From: Hibiscus mutabilis
Lineage: Eukaryota; Streptophyta; Magnoliopsida; Malvales; Malvaceae
DNA length: 64,000 nt
Assembly: GCA_019671005.1 (NCBI GenBank)
Contig: CM033752.1
Location: 12,896,001-12,960,000, forward strand
Direction: 5' to 3'
Shown here: positions 1 to 9,987 of the stretch, in pieces
Position numbering within the stretch: position 1 is the first letter of the stretch
How the letters are laid out: the number at the start of each line of letters is the position of its first letter
Notes under the pieces: generated by a model
Told to the model about the DNA's origin: nothing
Database searches by the model: none
What the model saw: only the letters and a program-made list of their open reading frames with translations
Position numbers and translations under genes: made by a program

Positions 1-120
1 CCCCGTTGCCATCCCAACCCAAATCGGTCATGACTTTTCTTTAAATTAAATCTTTCTAGATCTCTTTCTTTTATTATAACACTTAAATTAAAAATCCTAA
101 CCCGGATCAAAGACCTAAAT
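1..120 (-). repeat. Left remnant of an older LTR-like sequence (target of element A)
   Basis: AT-rich DNA with no open reading frame. Joined across element A to 57230-57256 and read on the minus strand, it begins TGTAATGACCTAAA, which resembles the start of a plant LTR. I infer that A landed close to the end of an older LTR. Only this edge is in the window, so the family and full extent cannot be seen. Confidence 0.35.
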
Positions 121-682
121 TGTAATACCCAAAACCCAGTCTAGTCGAAATTAGGTTTCAGCGATCGAAAAATCTATATAATAAAGGTACAAATATTGTA
201 TCGATCCTAATTGTGTAATCAACTCTACAGTATTGGACTCTAATTGAGTCAATCTATAGACTTTGGACCTAATTAAACTCTTTGAAAACAATTTAGTGGC
301 TAAATTGTAAAAATTGAAAGTTTGAGGGGCAAAAGTGTGAAGTCTAGAAAGATGAGAGACCACAATTGTAATTTTCCCACTTTTAAGGATGATCACCTAC
401 TAGCTTCATCATTTCATGTGAAGTGGCATAAATTGTTGAAGAAAAGATGATAGTTTTGGTAGGTAATTATTATGTTATTATTAAGAAATGGAAACATTAA
501 AATATTAGAATTCCTTCAATAGAAGGAAACCTTTTGATTGGCTTATGGAAATGTGATAGATGGAGAAAAGATGATGATATTGGTTGGCAATTAGGGGGGA
601 TATTATTGTTGTTTTTAATATAGAAAAAGGGAAAGAATTATAAAATAAGGTTACCTTCCATCAAGGGTAAACCCATCGGATG

Positions 683-692
683 CATATAAAAG
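683..692 (+). promoter_or_regulatory. Possible TATA box of element A LTR
   Basis: CATATAAAAG sits about 560 bases into the LTR. The 3' LTR has AATATGAAAG at the matching place, so one copy is mutated. No transcript evidence is available. Confidence 0.4.
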
Positions 693-1254
693 CAAAGTAA
701 AGTGTTTGAGACACTTTTACCTAGCTATACTTCCACTGAGACCACACCATCTTAATTCCCACCTTTCCTTCATCTTTTCTCTCTAAACCAGGCAAGCACT
801 ACCATTGTTATCTTCAACCTTTAGCTCAAGCAAGCCCATCCCTTGGTTGTTAAGCTTTCTTTGATTTTTATACATCGTTGGATAACCCTTGATTCGGTAA
901 GATAAAGCCCCCAAACAATTTCATGAATCCATGGAAAATTAGTGGCAACTAGCTATTGTAAGTTTGAATATTGATTTTGTGTTATAGTTTTGATTCTAAC
1001 ACTTCCCTAACATTTTACCTAGCTCAAGTGTTGGAGAAGGGAGGTCCATCATCTCCTTCGAAGGCTAGGGACAAAGGAATTGTAATCCGGGAGCATTGAG
1101 AGCTTTAGATTTGAGGTGAGTATAGTCAGAGTCTTGGGATTAGGCTAGGTGTCTTTCCCAAATCATTGAACATTTATTATTGCATTGCTAACCTATGGTA
1201 TTGACGAAATTGTATAAAAAGGATTAATGGAAGCCATATTGGTAAGTTGGTAAG

Positions 1255-1720
1255 TTTTGCATCGATTCACCGTTCACTGCACCGTTATTGATATCATTAA
1301 AATCATTGATATTTTTGCATATAGAAATATTGGTCATTGATCATTGTTTATTGACATTGGATATTGTATTGAATCATTGATATTGCTTATTGTCATTGAA
1401 GTATTGTTATTCATTACTGTCATAGGATCATTTTCATTAAACTATTAATATCAAATCATCGTTATTGACTATTATTAATGATCCATTATTGTTGACATAC
1501 TGCTACCAAATCATTACACCGAATCAGTGCTATTGAAATATTGCTATTGAAACATTGTGTTGAATCATTGTCATCAAAATATTGCCATTGAAATATTGTT
1601 GTTGGATCATTGCTATTGGAATATGATATCGATTTATTGTTATTGAATTATTGAAATTGATCCACTGCTATTGAAATATTGCTACCGAATTATTGTACCG
1701 AATCATTGCTATTGGACTAT
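1255..1720 (+). repeat. Degenerate ATTG-rich tandem array in element A 5' LTR
   Basis: A long run of phrases such as GAATCATTG, CTATTGAAATATTG and GTTATTGA follow one another with irregular spacing. The same array occurs in the 3' LTR near 55240-55690. It looks like a decayed minisatellite built from roughly 12-16 base units. It is not coding: the short frames across it are made of low-complexity residues. Confidence 0.6.
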
Positions 1721-2555
1721 TGTTATTGAACCTTGGATTCGAGTAGACTTTGGATACAATTGGCATGCCATAGAATTCATGAGCTCATTGGTACGGTTGG
1801 CTACGACCTTTATTGTGGTGAGGCGGAGGGACAAGACTACTATTGTTTTGGTGAGGCGTAGGAATTCACGTATCCACACTCCCTACAAAGATACAAGGAA
1901 AAATCTATTGCGATTGATCATTGGTTTTTCCTAAATACTGCTATTACATTGATCATTGCCATTGCATCGTTTATTATTATTATCATATTAAACATATACT
2001 TGGACATATAGTCATATTGTTACTACTGATGTTATTGAAGCATGGATTAGATGTATTCATTACAATTTGTATCGTTTATGACTACCTCACTAGGCAAAGT
2101 ATGCCTAATGCATCCATTCTCCATGCATTTCATGTTAACAAGGTTTAAAGTCAAGATCAGGCTAAGTTAAAGTTTTGGCAAGTCATCTAAGTCGTTAAAG
2201 TAAAGTATGTTCATCCTACAGACTCCTAGAATGGTGGCATAATGGTTGTATAGGTTACTTTTGATCACATGGATGCATATATGTCTTGGAAGCTTTTGGT
2301 ATGTTTAAAAAGCTAAAATGAGACTTTTGGAAATGGGTTAAAAGTGGTTAAAGTGCTTATTTGGCCTAAATCGAGGAAAACATAGTAAATTGATTCAGTT
2401 AACCCTAAAATTTGGCATGCTAACAGATTTAGGCTAAACAAACCTACTGGTAAAATTTCATTGAATTTGAATACGATTTGGTAGGGTAAATGGCTATTAA
2501 ACTAGATAAAAATTGACATTACAATCCCTACCGTACCGATACGGGTAGTGGCGTA

Positions 2556-3145
2556 TGTCACGGGCCGTGAGCCAAGGTCCGAGTCATTGGCATCACAGGG
2601 TGCACACCAGGGTTCCCAAGAGGTTCTGGTAGAGATTTTGGGCCCAAAGAGACCACCAGACTTAGCCCGATCCGTGGGAGATTCTAGAAGGCTTATCCAT
2701 CCACTTTGACCTATGTAAACTTGCCTTGTATACATAGGATTTGTTACCATAGATAGAAGGGAATATTCCCAGGATTGTACCATTGTGGTTGGTGGGCTTC
2801 GATCATAGCCGTCGATGTAAATTTGTATAGACCGTCGGATTAGGGGGAACTCAACTATAAATAGAGGCCTTTCCCTTCTCATTTCATGTATCCAAGTTTC
2901 CAAGGAATAAAGGCATTTACTCTAAATCTTCTAAGTGTTCTTTTCTTTTTTCTTGAGCATTCTTTCGAAGTTCTTCTTCGCTCATCTCGTTTGATGTATT
3001 CATTTCGCGTAGAACGCTTTGCGTTTGTCGGTGCTTGGGAAATTTGATCTTCCAAGAGGGTTGAAAGGGCTTACTTAGGCATTTGTCTTGAGTCACATCG
3101 CCTAAGGCCGCACAGTGGGCTGGTTGGAACTCTAGCCACGTGACA
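2556..3145 (+). repeat. Element B LTR 1 (590 bp)
   Basis: TG...CA ends, with TATA box CTATAAATAGAG at 2855-2866 and AATAAA at 2906-2911. This gives a plausible U3-R-U5 layout. It is the only LTR of the three carrying GAGTCATTGGCATC near the start and GGTGGGCTTC in the middle. Confidence 0.88.
2855..2866 (+). promoter_or_regulatory. TATA box of element B LTR 1
   Basis: CTATAAATAGAG is preserved in all three LTRs (also 5977-5988 and 9022-9033), about 300 bases from the LTR start. It is followed 40-50 bases later by an AATAAA signal. Confidence 0.65.
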
Positions 3146-3146
3146 G

Positions 3147-3160
3147 TTGGTATCAGAGCC
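3147..3160 (+). promoter_or_regulatory. Primer-binding site of element B, unit 1
   Basis: TTGGTATCAGAGCC follows the LTR by one base and is complementary to the 3' end of plant initiator Met-tRNA. The same site is at 6192-6205 in unit 2. Confidence 0.85.
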
Positions 3161-3208
3161 TTGTTCGAGCGACGTGAGCTAATTCGAGGCACGAAGCATC
3201 GAGTTGAG

Positions 3209-5335
3209 ATGAGGCCAAAGAAGGGAGAGAATGCTGTTCCGAGCCAGAAAGGTGTGGAGACCCAGGCTAACAAAGGAAGCCAAGCAAGCTCGAGGGACAA
3301 GTTATCGGCACTCGAGAAGAGGGCCACCAGGCTTGAGGGATCTATGAAGGATTCTGTAGAGCGACTCGACGTAGTAGATACACGGCTCGAGGAGCTGGAA
3401 GACCAGGACGATCAGTCAGAGGGAAAAAGAGATGCTTTCGAAGCCATGCTGAAGGCCTTGAGGGTGGAAATGGTGGATCTGAAGGCGGAAGTGATGGTTT
3501 ATCAGGATGCCATGCGGAACGGTGTGTTAACCACGATGACACCTAGACTAATGAAGGACATTCCAAAGCTAAAAGAGTTCAAGGGGAACCGGTCGGTGAA
3601 AGATGTTGAGAACTTCATTTGGTGCATGGAGCAGTACTTCCGGGCAATAAGCATTATAGATGATGCCGATAAGGTAAATACTATTGTTGTTTACTTGACT
3701 GACGTTGCTTTGTTATGGTGGCGACGTAGGTGCCTTGATGAGAATAGTGGGGGCACGGGTGTTGGAACCTAGGAGGAGTTCCAAGCGGAGTTCAAGCAGC
3801 AGTTTTGCCCGAGTAACACGGAGAGAGAAGCCAAGACCAAGTTTAGGAGGCTTCAACACGAGGGAACCATTACGGATTACATTCAAGAGTTTAGTGAGCT
3901 ACAACTCCTTATCCCCGGCTTGTGTGAGAAGGATGCACTTTTCAAGTTTATGGATGGACTGAAGCCATGGACCAGGACCGAGTTAGAGTGGAGGGATGTG
4001 TAGGAACTTTCCAAAGCCCTAGACACTGCGGAGTCCTTGACCGACTATAGTGCTTACAAGTCCATGGAGTCCAAGTCTTCCAAGCCTCGTGGCAAGGGCA
4101 ATGGTGGGAGAGACGAGGATGTGTCCGGAGATAGCAGCGATGATGGCAATGAGAGGCCATCGACCAAGCCTAACTGGTATGCAAAACCAGATGATCGGAA
4201 GGATCGAGGATTCATAAGGTGCTACCATTGTGATGGTCCACACGTAGTGAAAGACTGTCCCAAGAAGAGGAGCCGCCTCTATGCCATTGTCCATGAGGAC
4301 GACGAGTCAGATGGAGAACCCGATAGAGTTAGTGTAATCGCCAGCATCAATGGAGGGAAGCCGAGGGTAGAAAAAGTACATCAAAAGTGTTATCGATGTA
4401 AGGGGCCGCATTTAGCGCGAGAGTGCCCGGATCGAGTCAAGAAGTCCAAGGAGGATGAGCCTGAGAGTGATGAGGCTGGGAAGCTTGGTTCGATGATCTT
4501 GAATTCGGCCATGGCGAGGAAGGGCCAGAAGCAGAAAGGGTTGATGTTTTTCGACATCAACGTGGCAGGACGATCGAGGAGTACTTTGGTGGACACCGGG
4601 GCAAGCGAACGGTTCATGTCCAAGAAGGCTGCTGAGAAGCTTGGTCTTGAAGTTGTGGATTCAACCGGTAAGATCAAGGTTGTGAATTCAAGGGAAGTTC
4701 CAGTTGTGGGAACAGTGCGGAAGATTGAGTTGCAGATTGGGGATTGGAAGGCTAATGAGGATTTCAAGGTAATCTAGTTAGATGACTTTGATTTTATTTT
4801 GGGACTAAACTTCCTTGACCATATTGAAGCTCTTATCATTCTGTTTGCCGACGTCATGTGCATCTTGGATCTGAGACAACGGTGTGTTGTACCTGTGTAC
4901 CGAGACAACGGGCGAGGAACCAAGAAGCTAATAGCTATTCAGCTTGTCGAAGATTCTCCAAGCCAATGAGACATCGAGTTGGAGGTGACAGTTGGGGACA
5001 CTACCTTGGATGGGCGAGAGTTGCCCGAGGCAGTTGGCGTGAAGGCCGTCGAGGAGCCACCCATGAGCGAGGTGGTCGAGGCATCAAACTTCAATAGGAG
5101 AGAAGTGTCGATGGGTTTTGCATTGCCGAGGAGCAGTAGGGTGTCAAACTTCAGGGACGAAGGATTGATGCATAGAGTAAATGCCATGAAAAGGAGTGAG
5201 GTACATCTTGAACACAGTGATAGTGTTTTACAGTTTAATTTGCCGAATTTGTTGGGTGTAGGGTGTAGAAAACTAACCCATCAAATGGAGTTGCCAAGAC
5301 TTGGTGTGGGCCGAAACAACCTTTCAGAATTCTAA
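3209..5335 (+). pseudogene. Element B unit 1 gag-protease reading frame with in-frame stops
   Basis: One frame runs from the ATG at 3209 (MRPKKGENAVPSQ) to the stop ending at 5335, broken by TAG at 3770, 4001 and 4775 and a TGA near 4967. Order: a charged coiled coil (roughly residues 30-110); a retrotransposon Gag domain with the ALLWWRRR block; a Ser/Asp-rich linker; and two CX2CX3HX4C zinc knuckles (4220-4258 and 4388-4426). Then come an aspartic protease with LVDTGAS near 4587 and a Leu-Asp-Asp-Phe-Asp-rich block just after the 4775 stop, and a tail of about 118 residues from 4979 that I do not recognise. Reverse transcriptase is absent. The upstream in-frame ATG at 3140 overlaps the primer site, so 3209 is the likelier start. 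The stops fall where Trp, Gln or Arg is plausible. Confidence 0.82.
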
Positions 5336-5678
5336 GGGTTCATTCGGTGTTCAACGTGATGGCGTCCAAGTTTGTGCACAAGGATCAGGAGAGTCCAGAT
5401 CAGGGCAAGTCAGAGCTGGTAGGAAAAAGTTCTTATGATCAAGATGTGCCTAGGACGGGTAATTTTGCATGGCGGTGCGAGCCAAGGTGAGCAGATCCTT
5501 ATGGGGGGAAAATCGAATCAAGTTTTGGTCTTTATGGGGAGATTGGTCCTTATGGGGGGACAATCAAGCTAGATTCTGAGTTGGGAGCAAGTCAAGGTGC
5601 ACGAGAGGAAGCTCCATGATCGATCTCAACTTTGTTCGAGAGGCACAACGAGGGCGTCGCCAAGTTGTGGGGGGAGAT
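5336..5678 (+). other. Element B unit 1 3' untranslated region with repeated G-rich tracts and polypurine tract
   Basis: Noncoding. CTTATGGGGGGA-like tracts recur (near 5503, 5535 and 5552) before the final TGTGGGGGGAGAT at 5666-5678, which abuts the next LTR and is the best polypurine tract. The same arrangement ends unit 2 at 8711-8722. Confidence 0.6.
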
Positions 5679-6190
5679 TGTCACGGGCCGTGAGCCAAGG
5701 TCCGTGTCATTGGTACCACAGGTGCACACCAGGGTTCCCAAGAGGGTTCGATAGAGATTTTGGGCCCAAAGAGACCACCAGACTTAGCCCGATCCGTGGG
5801 AGATTCTATAAGGCTTATCCATCCACTTTGACCTATGTAAACTTGCCTTGTATACATAGGATTTGTTACCATAGATAGAAGGGAATATTCCCGGGATTGT
5901 ACCATTGTGGTTGGTGAGCTTCGATCATAGCGATCGATGTAAATTTGTATAGACCGTCGGATTAGGGGGAACTCAACTATAAATAGAGGCCATTCCCTCC
6001 TCATTTCATGTATCCAAGTTTCCAAGGAATAAAGGCATTTACTCTAAATCTTCTAAGTGTTCTTTTCTTTTTCTTGAGCATTCTTTGAAGGATCTTCCAA
6101 GAGGGTTGAAAGGGCTTACTTAGGCATTTGTCTTGAGTCACATCGCCTAAGGCCGCACAGTGGGCTGGTTGGAACTCTAGCCACGTGACA
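5679..6190 (+). repeat. Element B LTR 2, recombinant middle LTR (512 bp)
   Basis: Up to about 5917 it carries the LTR 3 variants: GTGTCATTGGTACC, CTATAAGGC, TTCCCGGG and GGTGAGCTTC. From about 5952 it carries the LTR 1 variants: GACCGTCGG, AGGCATTTACTC and CATCGCC. It also has a private deletion of about 78 bases near 6090. This is the product expected of unequal crossing-over between a 3' LTR and a 5' LTR. Confidence 0.85.
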
Positions 6191-6253
6191 GTTGGTATCA
6201 GAGCCTTGTTCGAGCGACGTGAGCTAATTCGAGGCACGAAGCATCGAGTTGAG

Positions 6254-8377
6254 ATGAGGCCAAAGAAGGGAGAGAATGCTGTTCCGAGCCAGAAAGGTGT
6301 GGAGACCCAGGCTAACAAAGGAAGCCAAGCAAGCTCGAGGGACAAGTTATCGGCACTCGAGAAGAGGGCCACCAGGCTTGAGGGATCTATGAAGGATTCT
6401 GTAGAGCGACTCGACGTAGTAGATACACGGCTCGAGGAGCTGGAAGACCAGGACGATCAGTCAGAGGGAAAAAGAGATGCTTTCGAAGCCATGCTGAAGG
6501 CCTTGAGGGTGGAAATGGTGGATCTGAAGGCGGAAGTGATGGTTTATCAGGATGCCATGCGGAACGGTGTGTTAACCACGATGACACCTAGACTAATGAA
6601 GGACATTCCAAAGCTAAAAGAGTTCAAGGGGAACCGGTCGGTGAAAGATGTTGAGAACTTCATTTGGTGCATGGAGCAGTACTTCCGGGCAATAAGCATT
6701 ATAGATGATGCCGATAAGGTAAATACTATTGTTGTTTACTTGGTAGCGTTGCTTTGTTATGGTGGCGGCGTAGGTGCCTTGATGAGAATAGTGGGGCACG
6801 GGTGTTGGAACCTAGGAGGAGTTCCAAGCGGAGTTCAAGCAGCAGTTTTGCCCGAGTAACACGGAGAGAGAAGCCAAGACCAAGTTTAGGAGGCTTCAAC
6901 ACGAGGGAACCATTACGGATTACATTCAAGAGTTTAGTGAGCTACAACTCCTTATCCCCGGCTTGTGTGAGAAGGATGCACTTTTCAAGTTTATGGATGG
7001 ACTGAAGCCATGGACCAGGACCGAGTTAGAGTGGAGGGATGTGTAGGAACTTTCCAAAGCCCTAGACACTGCGGAGTCCTTGACCGACTATAGTGCTTAC
7101 AAGTCCATGGAGTCCAAGTCTTCCAAGCCTCGTGGCAAGGGCAATGGTGGGAGAGACGAGGATGTGTCCGGAGATAGCAGCGATGATGGCAATGAGAGGC
7201 CATCGACCAAGCCTAACTGGTATGCAAAACCAGATGATCGGAAGGATCGAGGATTCATAAGGTGCTACCATTGTGATGGTCCACACGTAGTGAAAGACTG
7301 TCCCAAGAAGAGGAGCCGCCTCTATGCCATTGTCCATGAGGACGACGAGTCGATGGAGAACCCGATAGAGTTAGTGTAATCGCCAAAGCATCAATGGAGG
7401 GAAGCCGAGGGTAGAAAAAGTACATCAAAAGTGTTATCGATGTAAGGGGCCGCATTTAGCGCGAGAGTGCCCGGATCGAGTCAAGAAGTCCAAGGAGGAT
7501 GAGCCTGAGAGTGATGAGGCTGGGAAGCTTGGTTCGATGATCTTGAATTCGGCCATGGCGAGGAAGGGCCAGAAGCCGAAAGGGTTGATGTTTTTCGACA
7601 TCAACGTGGCGGACGATCGAGAGTACTTTGGTGGACACCGGGGCAAGCGAACGGTTCATGTCCAAGAAGGCTGCTGAGAAGCTTGGTCTTGAAGTTGTGG
7701 ATTCAACCGGTAAGATCAAGGTTGTGAATTCAAGGGAAGTTCCAGTTGTGGGAACAGTGCGGAAGATTGAGTTGCAGATTGGGGATTGGAAGGCTAATGA
7801 GGATTTCAAGGTAATCTAGTTAGATGACTTTGATTTTATTTTGGGACTAAACTTCCTTGACCATATTGAAGCTCTTATCATTCTGTTTGCCGACGTCATG
7901 TGCATCTTGGATCTGAGACAACGGTGTGTTGTACCTGTGTACCGAGACAACGGGCGAGGAACCAAGAAGCTAATAGCTATTCAGCTTGTCGAAGATTCTC
8001 CAAGCCAATGAGACATCGAGTTGGAGGTGACAGTTGGGGACACTACCTTGGATGGGCGAGAGTTGCCCGAGGCAGTTGGCGTGAAGGCCGTCGAGGAGCC
8101 ACCCATGAGCGAGGTGGTCGAGGCATCAAACTTCAATAGGAGAGAAGTGTCGATGGGTTTTGCATTGCCGAGGAGCAGTAGGGTGTCAAACTTCAGGGAC
8201 GAAGGATTGATGCATAGAGTAAATGCCATGAAAAGGAGTGAGGTACATCTTGAACACAGTGATAGTGTTTTACAGTTTAATTTGCCGAATTTGTTGGGTG
8301 TAGGGTGTAGAAAACTAACCCATCAAATGGAGTTGCCAAGACTTGGTGTGGGCCGAAACAACCTTTCAGAATTCTAA
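6254..8377 (+). pseudogene. Element B unit 2 gag-protease reading frame with stops and frameshifts
   Basis: A near-identical second copy of the unit 1 frame. It shares the stops of unit 1 (TAG at the CCTAGG and GTGTAGGAA positions, TAG before the protease block, TGA before the tail), so these predate the duplication or were present in both parents. It adds private small indels: one base lost near 6741, one near 6792, one near 7350, two gained near 7385, and two lost near 7610-7620. The zinc knuckles (about 7263-7301 and 7431-7469), the protease Asp-Thr-Gly-Ala motif and the unrecognised 118-residue tail (8021-8377) are all present. The tail is identical in both units as translated. Confidence 0.8.
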
Positions 8378-8722
8378 GGGTTCATTCGGTGTTCAACGTG
8401 ATGGCGTCCAAGTTTGTGCACAAGGATCAGGAGAGTCCAGATCAGGGCAAGTCAGAGCTGGTAGGAAAAAGTTCTTATGATCAAGATGTGCCTGGGACGG
8501 GTAATTTTGCATGGCGGTGCGAGCCAAGGTGAGCAGTCCTTATGGGGGAAAATCGAATCAAAGTTTGGTGCTCTTTATGGGGAGATTGGTCCTTATGGGG
8601 GGACAATCAAGCTAGATTCTGAGTTGGGAGCAAGTCAAGGTGCACGAGAGGAAGCTCCATGATCGATCTCAACTTTGTTCGAGAGGCACAACGAGGGCGT
8701 CGCCAAGTTTTGTGGGGGAGAT

Positions 8723-9307
8723 TGTCACGGGCCGTGAGCCAAGGTCCGTGTCATTGGTACCACAGGGTGCACACCAGGGTTCCCAAGAGGTTCTGATAGA
8801 GATTTTGGGCCCAAAGAGACCACCAGACTTAGCCCGATCCGTGGGAGATTCTATAAGGCTTATCCATCCACTTTGACCTATGTAAACTTGCCTTGTATAC
8901 ATAGGATTTGTTACCATAGATAGAAGGGAATATTCCCGGGATTGTACCATTGTGGTTGGTGAGCTTCGATCATAGCAGTCGATGTAAATTTGTATAGACT
9001 GTCAGATTAGGGGGAACTCAACTATAAATAGAGGCATTCCCCTCCTCATTTCATGTATCCAAGTTTCCAAGGAATAAAGGTATTTTCTCTAAATCCTCTA
9101 AGTGTTCTTGTGTTCTTTTCTTTGTTCTTGAGCATTCTTTCGAAGTTCTTCTTCACTCATCTCATTCTGCGTAGAACGCTTTGAGTTTGTCGATGCTTGG
9201 GAAGTTTGATATTCCAAGAGGGTTGAAAAGGCTTACTTAGGCGTTTGTCTTGAGTCACATTGCCTAAGGCCGCACGGTGGGCTGGTTGGAACTGTAGCCA
9301 TGTGAGA
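8723..9307 (+). repeat. Element B LTR 3 (585 bp)
   Basis: Starts TGTCACGGG and ends GTGAGA, a one-base change from the GTGACA end of the other two. It carries a short deletion near 9165 and a TGTGTTC insertion near 9105 that LTR 1 lacks, so the two outer LTRs have diverged. Element A LTR sequence resumes at 9308-9312. Confidence 0.85.
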
Positions 9308-9987
9308 CTTATCGGTACGAGCTTGCATATTTTGACCTAGGCTAAAGGGTGTATCGATACGAATTGAGTCATATCGGTACAAGATTTTGAATCTGGAATT
9401 TGGAATTATAACGGGGCATCAACACGGGTATAGGCGTACCGATCCCTTCTTTGTATAGTTGACCTCGTATCGATACGACTTTAGGCATATCAATACACCC
9501 TTTCGACACTAAATTCTAAAATATTGAATTAAGGCCTCGCGTACCGATACCCCGTATTGGTACGTGTATAATGTTTTATAACCATTTTAACGGTGCTTAG
9601 CGTATTGATACGGTAAGACCGTATTGGTACGACCTTTTGAATCTATAAAATTATTAAGTCACATTGTTTATATTGTATCGATATGGGGTGACTCGTATCG
9701 TTATGACCTCTATATTGCTATAACTAACTTACCGAATTCAGCTAGGCGTATCGATATAGCCAAGCGCGTATCGATACCCATATCGTTATTTCTGTTAATA
9801 AGGTTTAAAATAAATTCTGGAACTTCACAGTTTGGTCACTAAATCTTGTAAGGATAAATTGAACTAGTAAATGAACTACCGATCTTAGTGTACAGAATAT
9901 GGTATCGCATGGAACATCGAATATCATTTTGTTCATCGATAACACATTCTGACCAAATTCCTACTAGGCCGGGAAAGGGGTGTTACA
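9308..9987 (+). repeat. Element A 5' LTR, second part
   Basis: Continues the LTR interrupted by B and matches 56556-57224 of the 3' LTR. Ends GGGGTGTTACA. It carries the main palindrome array (about 9311-9780), then the U5-like segment with TTTGGTCACTAAATC. Confidence 0.85.
9311..9780 (+). repeat. Array of GTAYCGRTAC palindromes in element A LTR
   Basis: At least a dozen sites of the form CGTATCGATACG, CGTACCGATAC or CGTATTGGTACG recur every 20-60 bases, separated by unrelated spacers. Many are perfect or one-mismatch palindromes. The 3' LTR has the same array at about 56525-57020. Element D carries a comparable array in its LTRs. Confidence 0.75.

Larger units (their letters stand above)
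121..2555 (+). repeat. Element A 5' LTR, first part (interrupted by B)
   Basis: Matches 42520-43301 followed by 54845-56555, the equivalent part of the 3' LTR, with scattered substitutions and small indels. A TATA-like CATATAAAAG lies at 683-692; the other LTR has a mutated form. It contains the ATTG-rich array and the first palindromic CGTACCGATACG site just before B. The short open frames inside are not conserved as proteins between the two LTRs, so I do not call genes here. Confidence 0.85.
2556..9307 (+). mobile_element. Element B: gag-protease-only LTR element in a three-LTR tandem array
   Basis: Order: LTR (2556-3145), body (3146-5678), LTR (5679-6190), body (6191-8722), LTR (8723-9307). 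Each LTR begins TGTCACGGGCCG; the first two end GTGACA and the last GTGAGA. Each of the first two is followed by TTGGTATCAGAGCC, complementary to initiator Met-tRNA. CGTA before and CTTA after look like a mutated target duplication, and the element A sequence resumes cleanly. Each body encodes a coiled-coil Gag with two zinc knuckles and an aspartic protease, but no reverse transcriptase, RNase H or integrase. It therefore needed enzymes from another element, like described TR-GAG elements. The sequence is visibly more GC-rich than its surroundings. Confidence 0.88.

Noticed and set aside
3147..3160. TGGTATCAGAGC-type sites considered as tRNA gene pieces
   Set aside because: They match only the 3' end of initiator Met-tRNA and sit just after LTRs, so they are primer-binding sites. 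No tRNA cloverleaf surrounds them.
4019..4294. Antisense open frame of 91 codons (and equivalents at 7062-7337 and 3342-3542)
   Set aside because: It lies opposite the gag zinc-knuckle region of element B and is repeated only because the units are duplicated. It looks like a shadow of the real frame.
5336..5678. Search for a reverse transcriptase or envelope frame after the protease of element B
   Set aside because: No open frame or polymerase motif is present before the next LTR.
2556..9307. Element B read as two independent insertions side by side
   Set aside because: There is one shared middle LTR, one pair of outer flanks and no target duplication in the middle. The recombinant LTR fits unequal crossing-over better.
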